Below, one piece after another: positions 47,401 to 55,849 of a stretch of DNA of 55,858 nt. The position numbers and the translations under genes are program-made. This DNA comes from Streptomyces sp. SID8352 (GTDB taxonomy: Bacteria > Actinomycetota > Actinomycetes > Streptomycetales > Streptomycetaceae). Position 1 is the stretch's first letter; each line of letters starts with the position of its first letter. Below the pieces are notes generated by a model that ran no database searches, had not been told where the DNA came from, and saw nothing but the letters and a program-made list of their open reading frames with translations. The stretch lies in assembly GCF_009862265.1 (NCBI RefSeq), contig NZ_WWGX01000073.1, positions 1 through 55,858 of the forward strand, read 5' to 3'.

Positions 47401-49393
47401 CACTCCCGACCCGGCGACCGGGACCCCGCCCGCTGAGGACGGGCCCGCCCCGGCCGACGGCGAGGAGACGCCCGAGTCCCGGGGGGACGACGGGACCCGG
47501 ACACCCCCGGCCCACGACCGGGCCCTCCCGCCGGAGGCGGCCGTCACCGCCTCCTCCCCCCGCGAGCCCGGAGCCGACGGCACCGCCGCCCCCGCCGGGG
47601 ACCCGGCGGCACCGGACGCCGAGGGTGCGCCCGCGGCGGCCGCCCCGCGCAGACCCGCCGGACCGGCGGCACCCGGGTACGACGACGCCGAGCGCGAGGC
47701 CGTGCTGAAGGTCATGCGGGAGCGCCGCGACATCCGCAACGGCTTCCGCGACGACCCCATCCCGCACGAGGTGCTGCTCCGGGTCCTGGAGGCCGCCCAC
47801 ACCGCGCCCTCCGTCGGCCACTCGCAGCCCTGGGACTTCGTCGTCATCCGCTCCGGCGAGACCCGCCAGGCAATGCACGAACTGGCGATGCGGCAGCGCG
47901 ACGCCTACGCGAAGTCGCTGCCCAAGGGCCGGGCCAAGCAGTTCAAGGAACTGAAGATCGAGGCCATCCTCGACACCCCGGTCAACATCGTCGTCACCGC
48001 CGACCCCACCCGGGGCGGACGGCACACCCTGGGCCGGCGGACGCAGCCGCAGATGGCGCCCTACTCCTCGGCGCTCGCCGTCGAGAACCTGTGGCTCGCC
48101 GCCCGCGCCGAGGGCCTCGGCGTCGGCTGGGTCAGCTTCTTCGACGAGCGCGAGATGGTCCGCGCCCTCGGCCTCCCCGAGCACCTGGAGATCGTGGCCT
48201 ACCTGTGCGTCGGCTACGTCGACGAGTTCCCCGACGAGCCCGAGCTGGTGCGGGCCGGCTGGTCCAAGCGCCGCCCGCTGTCCTGGGTCGTGCACGAGGA
48301 GACGTACGGCCGCCGCGCACTGCCCGGCGAGGAGCCGCACGACCTGCTCGCCGAGACCGTCGCGCAGATCCGCCCGCTGGACGCCAAGGCGCTCGGCGAG
48401 GCGTGGGAGCGGCAGAAGCGCATGACCAAGCCGTCCGGCGCGCTCGGCATGCTGGAGATCATCTCCGCCCAGCTCTCCGGACTCTCCCGGCAGTGTCCGC
48501 CGCCCGTCCCTGAGCCCGCGGCAGTCGCCGTCTTCGCGGGCGACCACGGGGTGCACGCCCAGGGCGTCACCCCCTGGCCGCAGGAGGTCACGGCCCAGAT
48601 GGTGGCCAACTTCCTGGGCGGGGGAGCGGTCTGCAACGCCTTCGCCACCCAGGTCGGCGCCGAGGTCTGCGTCGTCGACGTCGGTGTCGCCGCCGATCTG
48701 CCCGCCACCCCCGGGCTGCTGCCGCGCAAGATCCGCGGCGGCACCTCCGACATGACCGCCGGACCCGCGATGACCCGCGAGGAGGCCAAACGGGCCGTCG
48801 AGGTCGGCATCGAGACCGCCCGCGACCTCGTGGCGGCCGGGAACAAGGCCCTGCTCACCGGTGAGATGGGGATCGCGAACACCACCGTGTCCGCCGCGCT
48901 CATCTCCGTCTTCACCGGGGTCGATCCGGCCGAGGTCACCGGGCGGGGCACCGGCATCAGCGACGAGACCCTGGTGCGCAAGACCGAGGTGGTGCGCCGC
49001 GCCCTCGAACTGCACCGGCCCGACCCGGCCGACCCGCTCGGGGTCCTCGCCGCGATCGGCGGGTTCGAGCACGCCGCCATGGTCGGCCTGCTCCTCGGCG
49101 GTGCCTCGCTGCGCACGCCGGTGATCCTGGACGGGGTCAGCGCCGGTGCCGCCGCGCTCGTCGCCCGCGCCATCGCCCCCGAGGTCCTCGCGGCCTGCAT
49201 CGCGGGCCACCGCAGCGCCGAGCCCGGTCATGTCGCCGCGCTCAACACGCTGGGCCTGCGCCCGCTGGTCGACCTCGACCTCCGCCTCGGGGAGGGCACC
49301 GGCGCGCTGCTGGCCCTGCCGATGGTGCAGAGCACGGCACGGGCCATGCACGAGGTGGCGACGTTCGACTCGGCGGGCGTGACCGAGAAGTAG
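44408..49393 (+). CDS. cobT: BluB-CobT fusion with a giant disordered N-terminus, 1661 aa
   Basis: Three parts are visible. Residues 1 to about 1090 are low-complexity Ala/Pro/Glu/Gly sequence, apart from a start (MTDTGQIPGEGLPENAG, YTYLSESTAEDEDLLL) and a short RPLHLGPPIPDAS block. Residues about 1092-1310 are BluB (SVGHSQPWDFVVI, GLGVGWVSFFDEREMVRALG), which makes 5,6-dimethylbenzimidazole from FMN. Residues about 1315-1661 are CobT, which joins that base to the ribose phosphate. The motifs GEMGIANTT and RLGEGTGALLALPM carry the catalytic Glu residues. ATG 44408 follows GAGGGG. The fusion would pass the base directly to CobT. Confidence 0.93.
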   Translation: MTDTGQIPGEGLPENAGMVEQPDVHAPGAYTYLSESTAEDEDLLLPGAQSAWGNEVAPPAPEPVVETVHQPGPNGTLGPDTGSVDLGAVRAAEQAATRRPLHLGPPIPDASASPVRSLADRGPADAPVRPGPAVPGADPDGRQGAVRAPRGAAPRGARARVATGAPGVAAETVAPVPGQRGEPVGAAEAVVARVATQAATAGSAESPAADAAVTGAPSAGAAEGGPETVPSTVEAAEGGAADGAPQAGADETGEGGAAVGTDAVETSASQPGASETDGAAGREPAGTDADGAVQETAPGEDTQEGTGTDGASADGATADDGAPEDEGTEGAAADAGSPEGVTTEGVTPEGTTGAVPAGAPGTGAAQETGAAPAPEAVPAPEAASAPGTVSASSSGTAEEPGSMTPQAVEAPADGTSTEAAPAGAAPDGAAPEAAPAPETATVPEPAREPEALGTAEADPEPVPGTPADAASDVPGPGPAARADGAPEGEQTGAPEASLPRETSGTPEPERSPAASEPVETPGPMETLEPAETLEPVEATGAPAPEADPAAPETAPAADGTPAPAQADGAAVTAEGGTPPSAPPPGAAPRADEASEAGPAQAASPETGAPQTGAPAGGPPEADASAAEPVATGQAPDAVAQPAPAPVRSSPAPEGADRAPVPEAQEAPGNPGPAAAEAAPAATAAEAAGADVPEESPENGTGTAPAEDASTPVEEGTPAQPETAPAEVPAAASDTTSVGDGPASAEDTSAEQEPASAEEAAPVEEPAFAEEAAPGEEPAPAEEAAPVEEAAPAPEAGALPGTVGQTRPEAPGPADGAPVSADRLATEDPSVTEGRPSDENQPTAEDRPTTEGQSAAGDQPPAGEQPVPADRAGSEAAVAPEAPHPAPEPGPAQEQPHPVQDTGPAPDAQPLRDDRAAEAPRPVVARATAPGHPEDAAAQLPEEQPAPSAPGAPTATQGTDGTAPAATDSTVPTDAEGAEAAAGTGAVSAPLPQSEDTPDTPDPATGTPPAEDGPAPADGEETPESRGDDGTRTPPAHDRALPPEAAVTASSPREPGADGTAAPAGDPAAPDAEGAPAAAAPRRPAGPAAPGYDDAEREAVLKVMRERRDIRNGFRDDPIPHEVLLRVLEAAHTAPSVGHSQPWDFVVIRSGETRQAMHELAMRQRDAYAKSLPKGRAKQFKELKIEAILDTPVNIVVTADPTRGGRHTLGRRTQPQMAPYSSALAVENLWLAARAEGLGVGWVSFFDEREMVRALGLPEHLEIVAYLCVGYVDEFPDEPELVRAGWSKRRPLSWVVHEETYGRRALPGEEPHDLLAETVAQIRPLDAKALGEAWERQKRMTKPSGALGMLEIISAQLSGLSRQCPPPVPEPAAVAVFAGDHGVHAQGVTPWPQEVTAQMVANFLGGGAVCNAFATQVGAEVCVVDVGVAADLPATPGLLPRKIRGGTSDMTAGPAMTREEAKRAVEVGIETARDLVAAGNKALLTGEMGIANTTVSAALISVFTGVDPAEVTGRGTGISDETLVRKTEVVRRALELHRPDPADPLGVLAAIGGFEHAAMVGLLLGGASLRTPVILDGVSAGAAALVARAIAPEVLAACIAGHRSAEPGHVAALNTLGLRPLVDLDLRLGEGTGALLALPMVQSTARAMHEVATFDSAGVTEK

Positions 49394-49736
49394 CCCCCGG
49401 CCGGGGGCTTCCGGAGGGACGGTGAGCACCGCGCCCTCCGGGGGATCCCCGGCCCCGGCAACCCCGGCCTCTCGGGGATCTCCCGGAGCCGGGGCGCCGC
49501 CCAGGGGGCCACGCCGCCGCCGTCCCCGGGCGCGCGCCCCGCCCCCCCAGGGGCATCCGTCCCTCCCGTGGGGGACATCCGTCCCGGGGGAGGCGGCACC
49601 CGCGCACGGCCCGCCCCACCCGTAGGGTCGACCACGGCGCACCCCGCCCCATCCGCGTCTTCTAGAATTCCGCACGTCAGGGCCGCTCCGGAGCCGAAGC
49701 GTCCCACCGCACCGCCAGGACGAGGAGCCCCGCCTC
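49392..49736. other. Intergenic region with terminator and cobA promoter
   Basis: AGCCCCC-GGCC-GGGGGCT (49392-49409) overlaps the stop and a second stem-loop spans 49412-49440; both may end the BluB-CobT transcript. A -10-like TAGAAT lies at 49663-49668, some 69 bases before the next start, with no good -35. No gene is seen. Confidence 0.55.
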
Positions 49737-50990
49737 ATGGCCGAACAACCCGCCTACCCCGTAGGCCTCCGCCTCGCCGGACGCCGCGTGGTCGTCCTGG
49801 GCGGCGGACAGGTGGCCCAGCGCCGCCTTCCGGCGCTCATCGCGGCGGGCGCCGACATCCGCCTCGTCTCGCCGGAGGCCACGCCCTCCGTCGAGGCCAT
49901 GGCCGACGCGGGCGAGATCACCTGGGAGCGCCGCCCGTACGCCGAGGGCGACCTCACCGACGCCTGGTACGCCCTGATCGCCACCAGCGACGCCGACGCC
50001 AACACCCGCGCCTCCGCCGAGGGCGAGCGCGGCCGCGTCTGGTGCGTCCGCTCCGACGACGCCGAGGCCGCCACCGCCTGGACCCCGGCGACCGGGCACA
50101 GCGAGGGCGTCACCGTCGCCGTCCTCACCGCCAGCCTGCGCGACCGCGACCCCCGGCACACCGCCGCCATCCGCGACGCGGTCGTCGAGGGCCTGCGCGA
50201 CGGCACCCTCGTCGCCCCCCACCACCGCCGCCGCGGCGGCCACGTCGCCCTGGTCGGCGGTGGCCCCGGCGATCCGGATCTCATCACCGTCCGCGGCCGC
50301 CGTCTGCTGGCGGAGGCCGACGTCGTCATCGCCGACCGGCTCGGCCCGCGCGACCTGCTCGCGGAGCTGCCGCCGCACGTCGAGGTGATCGACGCCGCGA
50401 AGATCCCCTACGGCCGGTTCATGGCCCAGGAGGCCATCAACGCCGCCCTCGTCGAGCACGCCCGGAAGGGCAGGGCCGTGGTCCGCCTCAAGGGCGGCGA
50501 CCCCTTCGTCTTCGGACGCGGCATGGAGGAGGCCCAGGCCCTCGCCGAGGCGGGCGTGCCGTGCACCGTCGTCCCCGGCATCTCCAGCTCCATCTCCGTC
50601 CCCGGCGCGGCCGGCATCCCCGTCACCCACCGGGGCGTCGCCCACGAGTTCACCGTCGTCAGCGGCCATGTGGCGCCGGACGACCCGCGCTCCCTGGTCG
50701 ACTGGCCCGCGCTGGCCCGGCTCACCGGGACCCTCGTGATCCTCATGGGCGTCGACAAGATCGGCCGGATAGCCGAGGCGCTCGTCGCCCACGGCAAGTC
50801 CCCCGACACCCCCGTCGCCCTCGTCCAGGAGGGCACCACGGCGTCCCAGCGCCGGGTCGACGCCACCCTCGCCACGGTCGCCGGGGCGGTCGTCGCCCGC
50901 GAGGTCAGGCCGCCCGCCGTCATCGTCATCGGCCCCGTCGTCGACGTGGGCCCGGGAGAGACCGCCGGACGGCCGGGGGAGGGTGCCTGA
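49737..50990 (+). CDS. CysG-like siroheme synthase/uroporphyrinogen-III methyltransferase, 417 aa
   Basis: Residues 1-155 form a precorrin-2 dehydrogenase/ferrochelatase-like Rossmann domain (RVVVLGGGQVAQRRLPALIA). Residues about 165-400 are the SAM-dependent methylase (VALVGGGPGDPDLITVRGRR, VVRLKGGDPFVFGRG, VPGISSSISVPGAAGIPVTH). It makes precorrin-2 and siroheme, feeding both the corrin and the sulfite-reductase pathways. The order is reductase then methylase as in E. coli CysG, but shorter. It follows the corrinoid genes. Confidence 0.93.
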   Translation: MAEQPAYPVGLRLAGRRVVVLGGGQVAQRRLPALIAAGADIRLVSPEATPSVEAMADAGEITWERRPYAEGDLTDAWYALIATSDADANTRASAEGERGRVWCVRSDDAEAATAWTPATGHSEGVTVAVLTASLRDRDPRHTAAIRDAVVEGLRDGTLVAPHHRRRGGHVALVGGGPGDPDLITVRGRRLLAEADVVIADRLGPRDLLAELPPHVEVIDAAKIPYGRFMAQEAINAALVEHARKGRAVVRLKGGDPFVFGRGMEEAQALAEAGVPCTVVPGISSSISVPGAAGIPVTHRGVAHEFTVVSGHVAPDDPRSLVDWPALARLTGTLVILMGVDKIGRIAEALVAHGKSPDTPVALVQEGTTASQRRVDATLATVAGAVVAREVRPPAVIVIGPVVDVGPGETAGRPGEGA

Positions 50991-50991
50991 C

Positions 50992-51801
50992 ATGGCGGAG
51001 CCCATCACCGTCGACGACCCCGACGACCCCCGCCTCCGCGACTACACCGACCTGACCGACGTCGAACTGCGCCGCCGCCGCGAGCCCGCCGAGGGACTGT
51101 TCATCGCCGAGGGCGAGAAGGTGATCCGGCGGGCCGGGGACGCGGGCTTCGCGATGCGCTCCATGCTGCTGTCGGCCAAGTGGGTCGACGCCCTGAGCGA
51201 CGTCATCGACCGGTCCACCGCCCCCGTGTACGTCGTCGAACCGGCCCTCGCGGAACGCGTCACCGGCTACCACGTGCACCGCGGCGCCCTCGCCTCCATG
51301 GAGCGCAGACCGCTGCCCGCCCCGGCCGACGTCCTGGGCGCCGCCCGCCGGGTCGTCGTCATGGAGTCCGTCAACGACCACACCAACATCGGCGCGATCT
51401 TCCGCTCCGCCGCCGCCCTCGGCATGGACGCCGTCCTGCTCTCCCCGGACTGCGCCGACCCGCTGTACCGGCGCAGCGTCAAGGTCTCCATGGGCGCCGT
51501 CTTCTCGGTGCCGTACGCCCGGCTCGACCGCTGGCCGGGCGGGCTGGACGAGGTCCGGGGGGCGGGCTACACCCTCCTCGCCCTCACCCCCGACCCGGAG
51601 GCCCGCACCCTGGCGGAGACCGCCCCGCAGCACATGGAGCGGGTCGCGCTCATGCTCGGCGCCGAGGGGAGCGGACTCTCCCGCCGGGCCCTGGCCGCCG
51701 TGGACAGCCGGGTGCGCATCCCCATGTCCCACGGGGTCGACTCGCTCAACGTCGGAGCGGCGGCCGCCGTCGCCTTCTACGCCGTGGCCACCGGAGGATA
51801 G
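50992..51801 (+). CDS. TrmH/SpoU-family RNA 2'-O-methyltransferase, 269 aa
   Basis: A knotted SPOUT methyltransferase. The N-terminal part (RRREPAEGLFIAEGEKVIRR) is an RNA-binding substrate domain. The catalytic part carries VNDHTNIGAIFRSAAALGMD, VALMLGAEGSGLSRRALAAV and PMSHGVDSLNVGAAAAVAFY. It methylates ribose in tRNA or rRNA. I chose ATG 50992; GTG 50983 overlaps the upstream stop and is possible. It overlaps the convergent kinase gene by 25 bp. Confidence 0.92.
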   Translation: MAEPITVDDPDDPRLRDYTDLTDVELRRRREPAEGLFIAEGEKVIRRAGDAGFAMRSMLLSAKWVDALSDVIDRSTAPVYVVEPALAERVTGYHVHRGALASMERRPLPAPADVLGAARRVVVMESVNDHTNIGAIFRSAAALGMDAVLLSPDCADPLYRRSVKVSMGAVFSVPYARLDRWPGGLDEVRGAGYTLLALTPDPEARTLAETAPQHMERVALMLGAEGSGLSRRALAAVDSRVRIPMSHGVDSLNVGAAAAVAFYAVATGG

Positions 51802-53297
51802 CCGCCCGGACCGTCGACACCCGGTCCCGCCGGTGACGGCGGGTGCTCCGGAGGCGCCGGGGAGAGGAGCCGGGCGTGCTGCGCGCGCGGGCCGCCCCGC
51901 TCGCCGCCGAGCCCGTTCGACGGGCCCTGGCAGCCCTGGGCCGCCGCGATGCCCAGCGCGACCAGCAGCGTCACGACGACGAACACGAACAGCCGCTGGC
52001 GCAGCAGTCGCGGGTTGGCGGGCCGCAGCCCGGTCCCGGTGGGCCTGGGCCGCGGGCGCCCCGCCCCGCTGCGGGGGCCCGTGCGGCCGGGGCCGGGACG
52101 CGTGGCGGTACGGCCCGTCCCGGTGCCGCTGCCGCCACGGGCGGACCGGGGCATGGCGGGCGTGGGGCGCGCGCCCGTCCCGGTGCCCCGGGAGCCGCCG
52201 CGCGCCTGGCCGCCGCCCCGGGAGGACGTGCCGCCGCGCGAAGGGGTCCCGCCGCGCGCGGGGCCGGAGCCCCGGCCGGGCAGCGAACCCGGCTCGGCCC
52301 CGGAGGCGGGACCGCGGGAGCCGGTGCCCCGCGCGGCCGGGGTGCCCCGGCCCCCGGCGCGGCCGGGGGAGCGCCTCGGCGTCCGTTCCGGGTAGGTGTC
52401 CGCGAGCCGGCCGGAGTGCTGGTCCGCCTCCGCCGGGCGGGGCGCGGGAGGTCTCGCGTCGGCGAGGCCCTGGGCCTCCCGGGTGGCGATCTCCCTGAGC
52501 CGCAGCGAGAGCTGCAGGGTGGTGGGCCGGTCCTCGGGGTCCTTCGCCAGACAGGCCCGCACCAGCGGGGCGAGGGCGTCCGGGACGCCCTGGAGCTGGG
52601 CCTCCTCGTGCACCACGCGGTACAGCATCACCTCGGAACTCCCGTGCCCGAAGGGCGAGTCGCCCATCGAGGCGTAGGCGAGGGTGGCGCCGAGCGAGAA
52701 CACGTCCGTGGCCGGGGTGACGGCGGCGCCCCGGACCTGCTCGGGGGCGAGGAAGCCGGGGGAGCCGACGGCCGTGCCGACGTGGGTCAGCGTCGAGGCC
52801 CCCGTGGCCCAGGCGATCCCGAAGTCGATGATGCGCGGCCCCTTGGGGGAGAGCAGGATGTTGGACGGCTTCAGGTCCCGGTGCACCACGCCCGCCTCGT
52901 GGACGGCGACCAGGCCCTCCGAGAGGGCGGCGCCCACGGAGGCGACGTCGGCCGCGCAGAGCGGCCCGTCGTCGACGACCTTGTCGTGCAGGGACGGACC
53001 GGGCACGTACTGGGTGGCGAACCAGGGGCGCTCCGCGTCCAGGTCGGCGGCGACCAGCCGGGCGGTGCAGCCGCCGCGGATGCGCCGAGCCGCCGACACC
53101 TCCCGGGCGAAGCGGGAGCGGAACTCCTGATCCTCCGCCAGATCCGGGCGGATGACCTTCAGCGCGACCCGCTGCCCCTTCTTGTCGGAGCCCAGGTAGA
53201 CCACGCCCATCCCGCCCGCGCCCAGCCGTCGGTGAAGCCTGAACGAGCCGACGACGCGCGGGTCCTCGCGCCTCAGGCGCATCATCGCCATGTTCAT
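51777..53297 (-). CDS. Membrane-anchored serine/threonine protein kinase, 506 aa
   Basis: A Hanks-type kinase with GAGGMGVV loop (26-33), catalytic Lys (VALKVI, about K47), HRDLKPSN and DFG (IIDFGIAWA). It ends with VRACLAKDPEDRPTTLQLSL. A long Arg/Gly/Pro/Thr-rich linker (about residues 300-420) precedes one transmembrane helix (FVFVVVTLLVALGIAAA) and about 50 extracellular residues. No PASTA domain is present. Starts at 53297 and 53291 are both possible. Targets are unknown. Confidence 0.92.
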   Translation of the reverse strand: MNMAMMRLRREDPRVVGSFRLHRRLGAGGMGVVYLGSDKKGQRVALKVIRPDLAEDQEFRSRFAREVSAARRIRGGCTARLVAADLDAERPWFATQYVPGPSLHDKVVDDGPLCAADVASVGAALSEGLVAVHEAGVVHRDLKPSNILLSPKGPRIIDFGIAWATGASTLTHVGTAVGSPGFLAPEQVRGAAVTPATDVFSLGATLAYASMGDSPFGHGSSEVMLYRVVHEEAQLQGVPDALAPLVRACLAKDPEDRPTTLQLSLRLREIATREAQGLADARPPAPRPAEADQHSGRLADTYPERTPRRSPGRAGGRGTPAARGTGSRGPASGAEPGSLPGRGSGPARGGTPSRGGTSSRGGGQARGGSRGTGTGARPTPAMPRSARGGSGTGTGRTATRPGPGRTGPRSGAGRPRPRPTGTGLRPANPRLLRQRLFVFVVVTLLVALGIAAAQGCQGPSNGLGGERGGPRAQHARLLSPAPPEHPPSPAGPGVDGPGGYPPVATA

Positions 53298-53830
53298 CCC
53301 CGCTGCCCGGTCCTGTGACGTGCCCCAGCTTACGTTTCCCCACCCGTCCGGGGGCAGAGGCCGCGCCCTCCCGGGGCGGCGGATTGTCGGTACGGAACGG
53401 GAGAGTTGAGGGAGCGTCGACGGGCCCCGGCGCCGGGCGGCACGCCGCGGTACGGGGCCAACGTCCCAGCGTTCCGCGGGGGTTGGCCATGAGCCGGGAC
53501 GGGTCCGGGACGTAGGGGGCGGGCGGGGCGGAAGTGGCCTCGGGGTTCCCTGAGGGGAGTGAGGGAAGTCACCCGGGGGATGACCCGGACGACCCTTCCG
53601 GGAAGACCCCGAGGCGGGGAAGCCCGTCTCCACCCAGAGGAGTACACCGCGGGCGGCGGCTCATCCTCCGGGAGGCCCGGCAAGCGGTACGAGGGCATGA
53701 CGTCGGGGAATCGGCGGACGCCTAGATTTGTGGTCGAGCGGCGGGTGGCGTACTCGTCCCCCGAGGTCAGACGCCCGCCGCCATCAGGACGGACCACCGG
53801 TACGACATGCGAGACGGCCAGGAGAGGACC
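53298..53830. other. 533-bp divergent intergenic region
   Basis: No supported gene. Short dyads such as GTGA-GGGAAG-TCAC (53559-53572) occur, and TAGATT (53723-53728) could be a -10 for the gene at 53831. Other open frames here lack family or codon support. Confidence 0.5.
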
Positions 53831-54016
53831 ATGATCCGGACGGCAGCGCGGACCCCGCTCCGCCCGCGGGACGACCGCGACCGCCCGGAACGCCGCCACC
53901 CCGCTGTGGCGACGCTGATGGCCCTGCCCCTGGCGGTCCTGCTCCTCCTCGTCTTCGACGGGTGGGAGACGGTGGCCACACAGGCGTCGTCCGTGGGTGC
54001 GGTGCTGGGGCGCTGA
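53831..54016 (+). CDS. Small single-pass membrane protein, 61 aa
   Basis: The ATG at 53831 has GGAGAGG just upstream. Residues 1-28 are basic, followed by one membrane helix (ATLMALPLAVLLLLVFDGW) and a short outside tail. It has no homologue known to me. It is divergent from the kinase gene and followed by a terminator, so it is a separate unit. Basic-in orientation predicts a cytoplasmic N-terminus. Confidence 0.65.
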   Translation: MIRTAARTPLRPRDDRDRPERRHPAVATLMALPLAVLLLLVFDGWETVATQASSVGAVLGR

Positions 54017-54103
54017 GCGGCGCCCCCAGACCCGGAAGAGCGGTCCGGGCAGTGGGCACCCACCCGGGAAACCCCGTGGGGACGGGGGTGCGGCGGACGG
54101 CAC

Positions 54104-54138
54104 GATGCCGGCGCGGCTGGGGAAGCCGCGCCGGCATC
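54104..54138 (+). terminator. 15-bp hairpin terminator
   Basis: GATGCCGGCGCGGCT pairs perfectly with AGCCGCGCCGGCATC around the loop GGGGA. It lies 88 bp after the stop of the small membrane gene. Confidence 0.75.
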
Positions 54139-54301
54139 TCCTCCCGCCCTCCGGCGCGAGGCTCTCCCCTCCGGGCGACCCGCTTCCGTACGGGGGCCCG
54201 GCCACCCGGCCCACCCCGCACATGACTCCGCCCCCGCCGCCCGGCATCCGGCCCCCGTCGGTCGCGCCCTCGCGTCCCGCCCGGCGCTACGCTCACCCAC
54301 C

Positions 54302-55258
54302 GTGACCCCCGCCCCCCTCCTCGCCGCGCTCGCCGACCGTGTCCGAGCGTTCGCCCACACCCCCGCCGGGCAGGACCCCCCGCCCGCCGTGCCGCACTGC
54401 GACTGCCCGTCCGCCACCCTCGTGCAGCACCCCGACACCACCGTCGTCCGCCATGCCGCCGCCGTCGCCAAGGCGCACGCGCCGGACAGCGACCCCGACG
54501 GCCTCGCCCACCGGGTCGCCGTCGCCACCGGACTCCCCGGCGTCCTGCTGCCCCCGCTCGCCCCGGCCCCGGCCACCCTCCACGGCCGTCTCGTGACCTA
54601 CTGGCCCCACGGCCGCCCGGTGGACCCCGGCGACCCCGACGCGGCCCCCTGGGAGGCCGCCGCCACCCTCCTCGCCCGCCTGCACCGCAGCCCCCTGCCC
54701 CCGGGGCCGCCCCCGATGCGCGGCCCCGCCAAGACCGCCCGGGCCGTCGCCGCACTGCGGGCCCTGCCCCGCCCCGCGGCCGACACCGCGGCCGTGCTGC
54801 GGGCCTGGGACACCCTCCCCGCCTGGGCCCGCGGCGAGGCCCCGATGCCCCGGGAGGGCGCCGCCCTGTGCCACGGCGACTTCCACCTCGGCCAACTCGT
54901 GCGGCACCCCGTCCCCCGGGGCCCCTGGCTGCTGATCGACGTCGACGACCTGGGCGCGGGCGTACCGGCGTGGGACCTGGCCCGCCCCGCCGCCTGGTAC
55001 GCCTGCGGTCTGCTCCCGTCGGGGGAGTGGGACCGCTTCCTGGCCGCCTACCGGGCGGCGCGCGGCCCGGCCGTCCCTCCGGACGGGGACCCCTGGCCCG
55101 TCCTGGAGGTCCCGGCGCGCGCCCTCACCGTGCAGACCGCCGCCCGCGCCCTCACCAAGGCGGCGGAGGCGGACCGGCGACCGGACGAGGGGGAGCGCCG
55201 CGTCATCGACGCGTGCGCGCGCATGGCCGCCCTCCCCCTGGCCTCCTCGCGCGGCTGA
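54302..55258 (+). CDS. Aminoglycoside-phosphotransferase (APH) family protein, 318 aa
   Basis: A kinase-like fold with the Brenner motif ALCHGDFHLGQLVRHP, in which the usual Asn after HGDxH is replaced by Gln, and the metal-binding LLIDVDDLGAGVPAWDLARP. The N-terminal lobe is short and lacks a clear P-loop. Such proteins phosphorylate varied small molecules; antibiotic resistance should not be assumed. The GTG at 54302 is the first in-frame start. Confidence 0.78.
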   Translation: MTPAPLLAALADRVRAFAHTPAGQDPPPAVPHCDCPSATLVQHPDTTVVRHAAAVAKAHAPDSDPDGLAHRVAVATGLPGVLLPPLAPAPATLHGRLVTYWPHGRPVDPGDPDAAPWEAAATLLARLHRSPLPPGPPPMRGPAKTARAVAALRALPRPAADTAAVLRAWDTLPAWARGEAPMPREGAALCHGDFHLGQLVRHPVPRGPWLLIDVDDLGAGVPAWDLARPAAWYACGLLPSGEWDRFLAAYRAARGPAVPPDGDPWPVLEVPARALTVQTAARALTKAAEADRRPDEGERRVIDACARMAALPLASSRG

Positions 55259-55358
55259 GCCCAGCCGGCGGGCAGTAGGGTGCAACCGACCGCGGCCGGA
55301 CGGAGTCTGTTCCGGCGAGACGCGAAGCAGTAGCGAACGGCGAGGAGTTGAGCCGACC

Positions 55359-55655
55359 ATGCAGTGCCCCAAGTGCCACGCACCGATGCACACCTACAAC
55401 CGCAACGGCGTGCAGATCGAGCAGTGCAGCGGATGCCGGGGGATCTTCCTCGACTACGGCGAGCTGGAGGCGCTGACCCGCCTGGAGGCCCAGTGGGCCC
55501 AGCCCGCCCCGCCGCCGCCCGCGGCTCCGCAGGCGTACCCGGCCGCCGCGCCCCCGGCCTACCCGGCGGCCCAGGCCCCCGCCTGGGGCGCGCCGCAGGG
55601 CCACCACGGGCACTACCGCCAGCGCGGCTTCGGGCGGATGCTCTTCTCCAGCTGA
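55359..55655 (+). CDS. zf-TFIIB-type zinc-ribbon protein, 98 aa
   Basis: Two Cys pairs, CPKCHAPM and EQCSGCRGIFLD, with GELEALTRLE after them, match the zf-TFIIB family of small bacterial zinc ribbons. The second half is Pro/Ala/Tyr-rich (PPPAAPQAYPAAAPPAYPAA) and ends with a GHHGHYRQRGFG stretch. A role in transcription is suggested only by the name; in bacteria it is unknown. The start is preceded by GAGGAG. Confidence 0.85.
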   Translation: MQCPKCHAPMHTYNRNGVQIEQCSGCRGIFLDYGELEALTRLEAQWAQPAPPPPAAPQAYPAAAPPAYPAAQAPAWGAPQGHHGHYRQRGFGRMLFSS

Positions 55656-55736
55656 GGACCGTCCCGCGCTCCGCGGTGGACCGGCGCGCGGCGTGCGCCC
55701 ACCGGGGAGCGCGGGACGGCCTCCGGGGGGAACGCG

Positions 55737-55769
55737 GAAGCCCCGGCCGTGTGGAACGGCCGGGGCTTC
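55737..55769. terminator. 14-bp hairpin between zf-TFIIB gene and tRNA
   Basis: GAAGCCCCGGCCGT pairs perfectly with ACGGCCGGGGCTTC around the loop GTGGA. It lies between the convergent protein gene and the tRNA and may terminate both. Confidence 0.75.
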
Positions 55770-55777
55770 CGGATGCG

Positions 55778-55849
55778 TGGACGATACTGGGATTGAACCA
55801 GTGACCTCTTCCGTGTCAGGGAAGCGCTCTCCCGCTGAGCTAATCGTCC
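55778..55849 (-). tRNA. tRNA-Val (anticodon GAC)
   Basis: The 72-nt gene has a seven-pair acceptor stem (GGACGAT/ATCGTCC) and a D-arm beginning GCTC. The anticodon stem CTTCC/GGAAG surrounds CTGACAC with anticodon GAC, and the T-loop is GGTTCAATCCC-like. CCA is not encoded. It reads GUC and GUU valine codons. Confidence 0.95.

Noticed and set aside
44402..49738. Very long open frames antisense to the BluB-CobT gene.
   Set aside because: They are shadows of a high-GC, Ala/Pro/Glu-rich gene; they lack domain motifs and the plus strand carries clear BluB and CobT domains.
53559..53834. Open frame between the kinase and the small membrane gene.
   Set aside because: No family features; its end runs into the ribosome site of the gene at 53831.
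54302..55258. Aminoglycoside resistance gene.
   Set aside because: The APH fold is generic, a key motif residue differs, and nothing nearby points to an antibiotic substrate.
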